Origin: a virus
Direction: 5' to 3' (one strand)
Length of the DNA: 21,168 nucleotides
IMG/VR virus record: IMGVR_UViG_3300024264_000192
Coordinates: 1 to 21,168 of that record
The position numbers and the translations under genes were made by a program. Shown one piece after another: positions 6,307 to 13,139 of this stretch. Every line of letters starts with the position of its first letter. The stretch's first letter is position 1. The notes below the pieces were generated by a model that was given only the letters and a program-made list of their open reading frames with translations, did no database searches and was not told the DNA's origin.

Positions 6307-6729
6307 ATGAGTTATAGATCAAGAAACATCTTTGAAAGGTTTGTTAAAATCTATCAAGACAAAAAAAATATTAAAATCAGTAGAATTCACAACAAAAGAG
6401 ACGGTGATACGTATATTTACAGGCGTTTAACGATAATGAATATTGATAACGATCACTTTATATTCGACAACTCTACGGACATCTACAGACCTTTAGATGA
6501 TGATGAATTAAAAGAGCTAGATGAAGGGGATATTGATGATTTTTGCGACAAATTATACTTGCTAAATTCTATGCAACGGATAAAAAACAACAAAAGAAAA
6601 ATGCAAATTGCCATCATCAAAAACAACGACAAAGAAAAGCAATATCACTACAGAATTGCATCTGAAACTATAAAAACATTAAAGAATTTCTTGGATATTA
6701 ACAAGAAAAACACTAAATTTGTTAATTAA
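6307..6729 (+). CDS. Hypothetical basic protein, 140 aa
   Basis: The N-terminal half is beta-like (ISRIHNKRDGDTYIYRRLTIMNID). A very acidic stretch follows (DDDELKELDEGDIDDF, about 77-92), and the C-terminal half is basic and helical (MQRIKNNKRKMQIA, then KTLKNFLDINKKN). This charge pattern may indicate nucleic-acid or protein contact. The final codons contain the -7 box that probably serves the next gene. No family is recognised. Confidence 0.65.
   Translation: MSYRSRNIFERFVKIYQDKKNIKISRIHNKRDGDTYIYRRLTIMNIDNDHFIFDNSTDIYRPLDDDELKELDEGDIDDFCDKLYLLNSMQRIKNNKRKMQIAIIKNNDKEKQYHYRIASETIKTLKNFLDINKKNTKFVN
6690..6721 (+). promoter_or_regulatory. Internal promoter within the 140-aa gene's end
   Basis: TAAATTTG (6714-6721) matches TAnnTTTG, with CTTG (6690-6693) 20 bases upstream as a plausible -33 box. 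It shares TTTGTTAAT with the promoter at 6024. It would drive the recombination genes starting at 6747 separately from the two upstream genes. Confidence 0.5.
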
Positions 6730-6746
6730 TAATTAAATCTATTCAA

Positions 6747-7151
6747 ATGAAAACAGAGAGATTAAAAGAGCTGTACCTAAAGTACGGTTTATCGAAAGAC
6801 GATGTCTTTAAACATCAACACTACATTATTATCACAAGGTCTGGGATTGATAAAATCCAAGCAAGTGAGAAGATTAAAATTACTTATGACGTAATTAACT
6901 GCGAATCAAATTTTTGTGTTGTAAAAGCTAACGCACTTGTTGGTGAAAACAGTATTCAAACATTTGGCTCTGCATTAAAAGGAACCAATCACAGAGACGG
7001 GAATTGTAATACCTGGTACGTAATGGAAATGGCAGAAAAAAGAGCTATGAGTAGAGCTGTGTTAAAGCTAACAGGGTTCTATGAGTTAGGTGTCTTTGGT
7101 GAAGATGAAAGTGAGGACTTTAAAAGAAAGGATGCGTCATGGAAAAAGTAA
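6747..7151 (+). CDS. Candidate single-strand annealing recombinase (Rad52/Erf-like)
   Basis: The C-terminal block WYVMEMAEKRAMSRAVLKL (about 90-108), followed by TGFYELGVFGEDESEDF, resembles the 'AE-R-A-RA' helix shared by phage annealing proteins of the Rad52/Erf/Sak groups, which bind single-stranded DNA and anneal complementary strands. The N-terminal part (VFKHQHYIIITRSGIDKIQ) is beta-rich, as expected for such a core. At 134 residues it is short for the group. The start is set by the promoter at 6714 and the A-rich leader. It overlaps the RecE-like exonuclease gene by 13 bases and an SSB gene follows, which is the usual exonuclease-annealase-SSB arrangement. The assignment rests on motif and context. 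Confidence 0.6.
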   Translation: MKTERLKELYLKYGLSKDDVFKHQHYIIITRSGIDKIQASEKIKITYDVINCESNFCVVKANALVGENSIQTFGSALKGTNHRDGNCNTWYVMEMAEKRAMSRAVLKLTGFYELGVFGEDESEDFKRKDASWKK

Positions 7152-7870
7152 TTAAAAAACTACAAGACGATAAGCACTACTATGGTGAGTTTGGTCAAAA
7201 ATACTTATCAAACTCAGACATAGATGCTCTGATCAACAATCCGTATAGTTTTCACCAACCAAAATCACAATCATTGCCGTTCCTCTACGGGTCGGCTTTT
7301 CATGAAATGGTTATGTTTGGTAAAAGCGACAACATGGAATCTATTGAGTCATCAACTCGTACAACTAAAATCTACAAACAAGCAATTTTAGATAGTGGTA
7401 AAGAAATAATTTTACTACAAAAAGAGGCTGATGAAATACTAAACATGGTTGATGTGTTTAAGTCAAATGACAACATCAAAGAGGTGTTAAATACCAAGAA
7501 CATAAAGTTTGAAGTTCCGTCTGTTGGATTTATGACAGACAACGACATTCCGTGGAAGGGTAAAGCTGATATCATTACAGATGATTTTGTTTACGACATC
7601 AAGACATGTTCTAAACTAAAAAGTTTTCGTAACAGCTCTAGATCCTATAATTACGATAGTCAAGCGTTTATATACTCAAAATTGTTCCAGAAGCCTATGA
7701 AGTTTTTAGTAATAGAAAAAGGTACTGGTCTAATTGGAATATTTGAAACATCAGACGAAGCGTATGATAATGGATATTACAAGGTTGAAGCGGCTGAAAC
7801 TCAGTTTTTAAAATATTTTGTAAACAAAGAGGCAGACCTTAAAAACTTTACTAAGTATGGGGAAATATAA
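7139..7870 (+). CDS. RecE-like PD-(D/E)XK exonuclease
   Basis: A 243-residue nuclease of the YqaJ/RecE/Cas4-like fold that degrades double-stranded DNA ends to leave single strands for annealing. Seen in order: an N-terminal YLSNSDIDALINNP (22-35), typical of phage and RecE-type members; H55 in GSAFHEM; D144 in WKGKADII; D153-I-K155 in VYDIKTC, the (D/E)XK core; and Q175 in YDSQAFIY, the QxxxY motif. All expected catalytic residues are present. It starts inside the end of the candidate annealase gene. A motif copy (7265) encodes Ser-Gln-Ser at 43-45, in a region that is not a catalytic block. Confidence in the fold is high; polarity and product are inferred. Confidence 0.85.
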   Translation: MEKVIKKLQDDKHYYGEFGQKYLSNSDIDALINNPYSFHQPKSQSLPFLYGSAFHEMVMFGKSDNMESIESSTRTTKIYKQAILDSGKEIILLQKEADEILNMVDVFKSNDNIKEVLNTKNIKFEVPSVGFMTDNDIPWKGKADIITDDFVYDIKTCSKLKSFRNSSRSYNYDSQAFIYSKLFQKPMKFLVIEKGTGLIGIFETSDEAYDNGYYKVEAAETQFLKYFVNKEADLKNFTKYGEI

Positions 7871-7946
7871 TACTGAAGAAAGAGTAGAGCGTTTAGCTAT
7901 AAAAACATTTTTAATAATAATTTTAATTTTAATTTTTAATTCATAA
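7857..7946 (+). CDS. 29-aa single-helix micro-ORF
   Basis: ATG 7857 overlaps the end of the exonuclease gene by 14 bases in another frame. It encodes MGKYNTEERVERLAIK followed by about ten hydrophobic residues (FLIIILILIF) and a stop three bases before the SSB start. The position fills the gap and is compatible with translational coupling. The hydrophobic part comes from TTTTAAT repeats in an AT-rich spacer, so chance is a serious alternative. Confidence 0.3.
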   Translation: MGKYNTEERVERLAIKTFLIIILILIFNS

Positions 7947-7948
7947 CT

Positions 7949-8272
7949 ATGTCAACACTTATCAATGCATCGATTAAAGCTTCAGAGTTGAAGAAAATCG
8001 ACAAAAACAAAATCATTAAAGGAGAAAAAGATAGCTACATACCTATCACCATTTCTGTAAATGATGAATCAAGATTCGGTAAAAACGTATCAATCACAAT
8101 TGCTCAAGACCAAGACGAAAGAGCAAGTAAAGCAGAAAAACATTACTTAGGTAACGGATCTGTAATTTGGACTGATGGAAAGGTCGTAAAAGGCGTTAAA
8201 GAAGATGACAACTCTGGTTCGAGCCAGTCAAGTTCTAATAACTCCAATGATCTAAACGATCTACCATTTTAA
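7949..8272 (+). CDS. Single-stranded DNA-binding protein (SSB-like)
   Basis: A 107-residue protein with a beta-rich core (1-85: SYIPITISVNDESRFGKNVSITIAQ and NGSVIWTDGKVV), compatible with a small OB fold. A Ser/Asn-rich flexible linker (GSSQSSSNNSN) leads to an acidic tip DLNDLPF, nearly identical in pattern to bacterial SSB tails that recruit partner proteins. It sits next to the exonuclease and annealase genes, where it would coat replication and recombination intermediates. A strong hairpin follows the gene, separating it from the DnaA-like gene. The core is too diverged for me to assign a named SSB family by eye. Confidence 0.75.
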   Translation: MSTLINASIKASELKKIDKNKIIKGEKDSYIPITISVNDESRFGKNVSITIAQDQDERASKAEKHYLGNGSVIWTDGKVVKGVKEDDNSGSSQSSSNNSNDLNDLPF

Positions 8273-8284
8273 TTAAATCTTTAT

Positions 8285-8306
8285 CCCACCCTTCGGGGTG
8301 GGTTTT
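8285..8306 (+). terminator. Strong hairpin terminator after the SSB gene
   Basis: CCCACCC (8285-8291) pairs with GGGTGGG (8296-8302) across a TTCG tetraloop, which is very stable, and is followed by TTTT. It may lower expression of downstream genes relative to SSB. Confidence 0.85.
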
Positions 8307-8317
8307 AATTACAAAAT

Positions 8318-8908
8318 ATGAAAACAAAAACAGACAAATATCAAGTGCTTGATATAATCTCAGAGGTTATAGAAAAAAAACATAAAGTAGACAATCAATA
8401 TATATTTCAAGACACAAGAAAAAGAGAAGTGTGTGATTTGAGAAAAGTGTTTTTTTACTTAGCAACTAGATTCACTAGGCTTCCTTTACAAGATATAGGA
8501 AACTACTCTAAGCACAGAGGTCGTGGCAACGCTCACAATCATGCGACTATCATATACAGCTCAAAATTAGTTAAAGATTGGATTTCAATCGACAATGAAT
8601 ATAAAGAGTATATAGGTGAAATAGAAAACGAAGTAAAATACTTTGTAGACTATGAGCAATACAGATATGATGAATCAAACAAGTATAAAAAAAGAATTGC
8701 AAAGAAAATTTACCATGAAGAAGATATTGTGTTTTTAACTAAATACAATGAAATTACAGAAAAACTATACGAAAACAGAGAGTTTATTGATAACTTGGCG
8801 GATACTATCAATGAGCTTATAACAAATAAAGAACAAAACGATGAAAGGGTATATCAAGCTTCACAGGAGGATTCTCGATTGGGAATGGTACAAGGACTCC
8901 AATACTAA
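8318..8908 (+). CDS. Stand-alone DnaA domain IV-like DNA-binding protein
   Basis: Residues about 30-105 match the C-terminal helix-turn-helix domain of DnaA: KREVCDLRKVFFYLATRF corresponds to the helix that starts the domain, PLQDIGNYSKHRGRG to the turn, and NAHNHATIIYSSKLV to the signature that reads DnaA boxes (normally DHTTV). The AAA+ ATPase part of DnaA is absent. The remaining C-terminal 90 residues are helical and charged. It probably binds a specific DNA site at the phage origin or competes with host DnaA; the iteron array and the near-DnaA box at 6005 are candidate targets. The last 68 bases overlap the next gene in another frame. A motif copy (8533) encodes the His-Asn-His of the signature itself. 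Confidence 0.75.
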   Translation: MKTKTDKYQVLDIISEVIEKKHKVDNQYIFQDTRKREVCDLRKVFFYLATRFTRLPLQDIGNYSKHRGRGNAHNHATIIYSSKLVKDWISIDNEYKEYIGEIENEVKYFVDYEQYRYDESNKYKKRIAKKIYHEEDIVFLTKYNEITEKLYENREFIDNLADTINELITNKEQNDERVYQASQEDSRLGMVQGLQY

Positions 8909-9587
8909 AATTATATTCATACACTTATTATTAAACGCCTGCTACGACGATTGTAGATTTATGGGGCGGGCTGTGGCTAAAGGGGAATACATTACGTCTC
9001 TTAATAGAATTTCTGTAGATCTAAATATACCAATTAGAAAGGTAAGAACTGCTATTAAAAGACTAAAACAAACAGGAGAAATAGACACGCAAACGACAAA
9101 TAAATACACTAAGGTAACTATCTGTAACTATGATAGTTATCAAGTTGAGGAGCGTAAAACTAGAAAGAAAACGACAAGCAAGCGACAAGCAAGTGTCAAG
9201 CAAGTGACAGAGATAAATAAGAATATAATAAAACAAGAAAATAAAAATAACATATTTTTAACCGATTGTCTTAATTCTGCAACTTGGGCTGAAGTTGTTT
9301 GTATGCAAAACTCAATTAGCAAAGAATCTTTAGATAAAGCATTGGACACATTTCACAATCATCTAATCATGACTGACGAAATTAAAAACTCAATAAAAGA
9401 CTATAAATCTCATTTTGTTAATTGGCTTAAATACAACAAAGTTGATGCTATAAAGAACTCTGGTAGCTACAAATGGAAATGGAAAGGTCAAAGCACCAAG
9501 AGTGGAACTAAAACTGAATTAGAGAAGGATAGAAAATTTTACGATCAACCAGGATTTGACTTTAAAATAATACAAAATGGACATTAA
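8841..9587 (+). CDS. Winged-helix replication organiser (phage O/DnaD-like)
   Basis: The N-terminus MKGYIKLHRRILDWEWYKD, followed by IFIHLLLNACYDD, is the characteristic opening of phage replisome-organiser proteins. A winged helix-turn-helix then reads GEYITSLNRISVDLNIP and VRTAIKRLKQTGEI up to about residue 110 (NYDSYQ). A basic Lys/Arg/Ser-rich linker (115-145) separates it from a C-terminal helical domain (about 150-205) that probably contacts the helicase. The protein would bind origin DNA and load the primase-helicase encoded next, with which it overlaps by 11 bases. The start at 8841 lies 68 bases inside the DnaA-like gene but is supported by the conserved N-terminus. A motif copy at 9353 is read as His-Asn-His. 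Confidence 0.8.
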   Translation: MKGYIKLHRRILDWEWYKDSNTKIIFIHLLLNACYDDCRFMGRAVAKGEYITSLNRISVDLNIPIRKVRTAIKRLKQTGEIDTQTTNKYTKVTICNYDSYQVEERKTRKKTTSKRQASVKQVTEINKNIIKQENKNNIFLTDCLNSATWAEVVCMQNSISKESLDKALDTFHNHLIMTDEIKNSIKDYKSHFVNWLKYNKVDAIKNSGSYKWKWKGQSTKSGTKTELEKDRKFYDQPGFDFKIIQNGH

Positions 9588-11334
9588 CGGATTTAAAATA
9601 AAAGACTACAACGTTTACAAACTAGATACAAAATCTAAAAAATCAACATGTCCTGTGTGTTCTTCAAGTAGAAAGAAAAAGACTCAAAAATGTTTGATGT
9701 TAGATTGGGATAGAGGTCTTGGAACTTGTCAGCATTGTGGAGAGGTTTTACAGCTACATACTTACGAAAAAGAGGCTGAATACACTTACGAGGCACCTGT
9801 GCTACGCAAAGTAAATAAGCCTGGAGATAATATGATTGAATGGTTTAAAAGTAGAGGTATTACAAGCCAAACATTAGATAAGTTAGATGTGACCGCTGGA
9901 CTAGAATATATGCCTCAAGTTAGCAAAGAGGTGAATGTAATCATGTTTAAGTATAACTATAAGGGAAAGTTGGTAAATGTAAAATACAGAGATGCACAGA
10001 AAAACTTTAAGTTGTATAAAGGAGCAAAGAAGATTTGCTATAACATGGATTCCATTATAGGTAAAGACGAATGTGTTATTGTTGAAGGTGAAATAGATTG
10101 CCTTTCGTTTGTAGAAGCTGGTGTTGAAAATGTTGTGAGTGTTCCAAATGGGTTTACAGCAACAGGTCAAATAAACCTAGACTACCTCAACGATTTGTAT
10201 TATCACTTTGAAGACAAGAAAAAAATATACGTTTGCGTTGATGCTGATGAGGCTGGTGAGAACGGAAAGAAAGAGTTGATAAGAAGGTTTGGTTCAGAAA
10301 AGGTTTATTTATGCGATTTAAAGGATTGTAAAGATGCAAATGAATACTTAATCAAGTATGGTGCTGAAAGTTTAAGAGATGTAATAAAAACAGCAATACC
10401 CTGCCCAATAGAAAATGTATTAAGGGTTTCTGATATGGAAGCTGACTTAGATGACTTTTATAAAGGTGGTGTTAAGAATGGTTTTAAGATTGGTTTAGAT
10501 GGATTTGATTCAATATTTTCTACATACACAAAGCAATTTGTTGTAGTGACTGGATTTCCAAGTAGTGGTAAGTCGGACTTCGTGGACCAAATGACAATAG
10601 GATATAATATGATGTATGGATGGAAGACGGCTTATGCTTCGACAGAAAACTATCCACAATACTTACATGTTGACAAGCTGATAAGAAAACTGTATGGTAA
10701 TACTCCAGAGTACAAAGACACAAAGTCACAATCATGGAGAAGATGCGTCAACCACATTAATAAAAACTTTTGCTTTATTAATTATGAAGACGGATTTGAT
10801 TTAGATAAAGTATTAAAGAAAGGTGAAGAGCTTGTAAGAAGAGTTGGTATCAGATGCTTGGTTATTGACCCTTACAACAAGATAAGAGACAAATCTAATA
10901 TGAATTTAAGTATAACTGATTATACAAATGCTTACTTAAATAAAATAGATAATTTTTGTAAAAAAAACGATGTTGTATGTATTCTTGTAGCTCACCCAAC
11001 AAAACCTCAAAACGATAAAGGTAAATTGATTGAGCCAACATTCTACGATGTAAAAGGTGGTGGTGAGTTCTACGACATGAGTCCTCATGGGATATTAGTA
11101 CATCGTGATTTTGAGGCGGGTACAGTAAAGATTAAGGTGTTAAAAGTAAAGTTTGCGAATCTTGGAGAGAATCAAGCTCACGTAGATTACTGTTGGAATG
11201 TAAACAACGGAAGATATACAGATTTAAGGGATGGTTCACCTGTATGGGACAATACAAATTGGTTGACAGAAAAAGGCAATCCTTATGAATTAACTAAAAG
11301 TTTAGATGTTGAATTTAAAAAACTAGAATTATGA
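9577..11334 (+). CDS. Bifunctional TOPRIM primase-DnaB-type helicase (T7 gp4/Twinkle-like)
   Basis: Zinc ribbon C25-C28 and C51-C54 at the N-terminus; TOPRIM domain about 160-265 with E170 in VEGEIDCLSF and D222/D224 in VDADEAGENG; RecA-like helicase about 295-585 with Walker A GFPSSGKS (326-333), Walker B CLVIDP (D431), the H3-type VAHPTKP (471-477) and an arginine-finger region near GILVHRD. At 585 residues it is full length for the T7 gp4/Twinkle class. It would unwind the fork and make RNA primers. It is the most confidently assigned gene here and anchors the replication operon. It overlaps the next gene by four bases. A motif copy (10726) encodes Ser-Gln-Ser at 384-386. Confidence 0.95.
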   Translation: MDINGFKIKDYNVYKLDTKSKKSTCPVCSSSRKKKTQKCLMLDWDRGLGTCQHCGEVLQLHTYEKEAEYTYEAPVLRKVNKPGDNMIEWFKSRGITSQTLDKLDVTAGLEYMPQVSKEVNVIMFKYNYKGKLVNVKYRDAQKNFKLYKGAKKICYNMDSIIGKDECVIVEGEIDCLSFVEAGVENVVSVPNGFTATGQINLDYLNDLYYHFEDKKKIYVCVDADEAGENGKKELIRRFGSEKVYLCDLKDCKDANEYLIKYGAESLRDVIKTAIPCPIENVLRVSDMEADLDDFYKGGVKNGFKIGLDGFDSIFSTYTKQFVVVTGFPSSGKSDFVDQMTIGYNMMYGWKTAYASTENYPQYLHVDKLIRKLYGNTPEYKDTKSQSWRRCVNHINKNFCFINYEDGFDLDKVLKKGEELVRRVGIRCLVIDPYNKIRDKSNMNLSITDYTNAYLNKIDNFCKKNDVVCILVAHPTKPQNDKGKLIEPTFYDVKGGGEFYDMSPHGILVHRDFEAGTVKIKVLKVKFANLGENQAHVDYCWNVNNGRYTDLRDGSPVWDNTNWLTEKGNPYELTKSLDVEFKKLEL

Positions 11335-11678
11335 AAACAATAGTATTAGCAATTATGGTTACGGCAACAATTTACCATGCCGACCCAAAACAATGTAATG
11401 CAGATTACTTAACGACTGCATCACTTAAAAAAATCAATTCACAATCACCTGGATCACATAGATGGATAGCTGTCAGTAGAGATTTAGAGGAATACGGTTT
11501 CGTATTTGGAGCAAAAGTATGTGTGGAAAATGCTGGAGACATGAATGGAATCTGGACGGTGGAAGATAGAATGAATAAGAGGTGGAAAAAAAGAATTGAT
11601 TTCCTTGTTGATTACGACTTAAAAGGTGGTAAATGGGAGGATGTAAAAATATCTTTAATAGAAGATGAAGGACATTAG
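11331..11678 (+). CDS. 3D-domain double-psi beta-barrel cell-wall protein
   Basis: ATIYHADPKQCN (12-23), then TTAS, followed by WIAVSRDLEEYGFVFGAKVCV (45-65) and GIWTVEDRMNKRWKKRIDFLVD (73-94), match the 3D domain found in MltA and Sps/YocH-type wall proteins. The three aspartates that name the family fit D79, D90 and D94. The domain starts almost at the N-terminus, leaving only a short hydrophobic stretch (MKTIVLAIMV), so export would rely on a very short signal or a holin. A role in peptidoglycan cleavage at lysis or entry is likely. It overlaps the helicase gene by four bases (ATGA), an unusual place for a lysis-type gene. A motif copy lies at 11439. Confidence 0.75.
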   Translation: MKTIVLAIMVTATIYHADPKQCNADYLTTASLKKINSQSPGSHRWIAVSRDLEEYGFVFGAKVCVENAGDMNGIWTVEDRMNKRWKKRIDFLVDYDLKGGKWEDVKISLIEDEGH

Positions 11679-11886
11679 TAAAATACTTTCTATTTGCATA
11701 AAAAACGACATAAAAGTTTATCCTGTTATTTATGACGAATACCACTTAAAAGTTGAGGTGGATTATGCAGGTAGAAAGAAAAAAGGAAAAGAAAAATATA
11801 AATGGAGAACTGAACAAAAACAGCTACAGGCTAAAATAATAGAATTATATGAAACAATTGCAAAAAGAATACAGGATCGGGAATAG
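11665..11886 (+). CDS. Hypothetical basic protein, 73 aa
   Basis: It begins 14 bases before the stop of the 3D-domain gene, so the two are coupled. Beta-like residues (IKVYPVIYDEYHLKVEVDYAG) are followed by a very basic segment (GRKKKGKEKYKWR) and a C-terminal amphipathic helix. This could bind nucleic acid. No family is recognised. Confidence 0.6.
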   Translation: MKDISKILSICIKNDIKVYPVIYDEYHLKVEVDYAGRKKKGKEKYKWRTEQKQLQAKIIELYETIAKRIQDRE

Positions 11887-12148
11887 AAAATATATTTATA
11901 GCGAAGATATGTTAAAAACATCTTACATAAAGTATAAAAACTACTCTGATGAAGAGTTTATAAAAAATATTATAGACATACTTCACTATGCAGTTTATGT
12001 TTGTTGGGTAAAAGAAATAAGCTCTGATGATTGCTTATCTGATGATGGAATAATACACGAAATCGTTCATTTAGCACAAGAAAACACCAGAAAGTACTCA
12101 AATATTAAAAAAATACGAAGAAAATTTAACAAAACTTTGGCTTTTTAA
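11849..12148 (+). CDS. Hypothetical protein, up to 99 aa
   Basis: Two starts are possible: ATG 11849, which overlaps the upstream gene by 38 bases, or ATG 11909, which lies 22 bases after that gene's stop and gives a 79-residue protein (MLKTSYIKYKNYSDEEF). The second avoids a long overlap and may be the true start. The chain is helical, with an acidic region around SSDDCLSDDG and a basic C-terminus (IKKIRRKFNKTLAF). No motif is recognised. Confidence 0.55.
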   Translation: MKQLQKEYRIGNRKYIYSEDMLKTSYIKYKNYSDEEFIKNIIDILHYAVYVCWVKEISSDDCLSDDGIIHEIVHLAQENTRKYSNIKKIRRKFNKTLAF

Positions 12149-12186
12149 AAAAAATAAATTAAATTACCAAAAATTAACTCATTAAA

Positions 12187-12732
12187 ATGTTCGATTCAAT
12201 AGTAGAAAGCGTAAAAAACAAATATACAGACAGAAGTATCCGTGGTATTGAAAAATACAAAACGACACTTGATAACAATGTGACTGATAATTTTTTACAA
12301 CATCTTCAAGAGGAGTTAATGGACGCAACATTATACATAGAAAAAGAATTATCTGTTAAAGATTCGAAACTTGAAATGGTTAGAAAATTTAACAAGGTGT
12401 TTAATATATCTACTTTGAAAACACCTTCATTAATTAGCGAAGAAGATCACAATCTAAAGTTTAAATTAATGTTGGAGGAACTTAATGAATATAAAGACGC
12501 TTGTAAATCTAAAGATGTTGTGGAGATTGCAGATGCTGTTGTAGACATGATGTATATATTATATGGAATCATACTATCTCATGGTTTATCTGATGTTATC
12601 TTTGATATGTTCGAAGAAGTTCATAAATCTAACATGAGTAAGTTAGAGAATGGAAAAGTTTTAAGAAGAAATGATGGTAAAATTATGAAAGGATCTGAAT
12701 ACTTTAGACCTAATCTAAAACAATACCTATAA
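12187..12732 (+). CDS. MazG-like / PRA-PH-type NTP pyrophosphohydrolase
   Basis: Residues about 62-175 carry the all-alpha NTP pyrophosphatase pattern: LEELNEYKDA with E97, E98 and E101, then VVEIADAVVDMMYILYG with E113, D116 and D120, the acidic residues that hold Mg2+. The tail SNMSKLENGKVLRRNDGKIMKG and the YFRPNL ending are typical of phage and bacterial members. The N-terminal 55 residues (GIEKYKTTLDNN and LQHLQEELMDATLYIE) form a module I recall from phage MazG-related proteins and contain a second EELMDA-type acidic helix. Such enzymes clear non-canonical nucleotides or alarmone-linked nucleotides. It starts 38 bases after the previous stop, and the next gene begins at the base after its stop. 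Confidence 0.8.
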   Translation: MFDSIVESVKNKYTDRSIRGIEKYKTTLDNNVTDNFLQHLQEELMDATLYIEKELSVKDSKLEMVRKFNKVFNISTLKTPSLISEEDHNLKFKLMLEELNEYKDACKSKDVVEIADAVVDMMYILYGIILSHGLSDVIFDMFEEVHKSNMSKLENGKVLRRNDGKIMKGSEYFRPNLKQYL

Positions 12733-12969
12733 ATGGAAAAATTAATTAAATTTATTGATAAAGTATTAGGCTACAAGACGTGGTCTGAAAGAAGAAAAAT
12801 AGACGCTTTACTTGAATACGACTGCGGTTTGTATACTAATCTTGGCTTAGAGTCTACTAAAAAAGAAAGAACAGAAACAAAAAGAAAATCAAGAGCTATT
12901 TACAAGGCAATTAAAGCTATAGATAAAGAAGAAGGAGATAGATTTTTGTATCATTTAGACAAAGAATAA
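12733..12969 (+). CDS. Hypothetical basic protein, 78 aa
   Basis: It directly abuts the MazG-like gene (stop then ATG). A helical N-terminus (MEKLIKFIDKVLGYKTW) precedes a Lys/Arg-rich segment (KKERTETKRKSRAIYKAIKAI), suggesting nucleic-acid or membrane-surface contact. The stop TAA overlaps the next ATG by one base. The family is not recognised. Confidence 0.65.
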   Translation: MEKLIKFIDKVLGYKTWSERRKIDALLEYDCGLYTNLGLESTKKERTETKRKSRAIYKAIKAIDKEEGDRFLYHLDKE

Positions 12970-13139
12970 TGGCCTCATCTTCTCGGCAAGTATATTTAAA
13001 CAATGTTTTTAATCGTATGCACGAGAAGTTAAACGACGCTTATGAACATGTTTTTGATGGTGATTTTGAAGAGTCTAAAAACACAGTAAATTCTTTAATT
13101 TACGACTTAAGACAACTTAAAAAATCCATGGATCCATGA
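12969..13139 (+). CDS. Hypothetical protein, 56 aa
   Basis: A short gene wedged between two coupled neighbours: ATG 12969 overlaps the upstream TAA by one base, and its TGA (13137-13139) overlaps the next ATG (13136). The product begins MASSSRQVYLNNVFNRMHE and is helical and mildly acidic in the middle. The exact fit between stop and start on both sides is good evidence that it is translated. No function is apparent. Confidence 0.6.
   Translation: MASSSRQVYLNNVFNRMHEKLNDAYEHVFDGDFEESKNTVNSLIYDLRQLKKSMDP

Noticed and set aside
8094-8103. TCACAATTGC as a further motif copy
   Set aside because: It matches only the first seven bases; it is counted as a near match, not a member.
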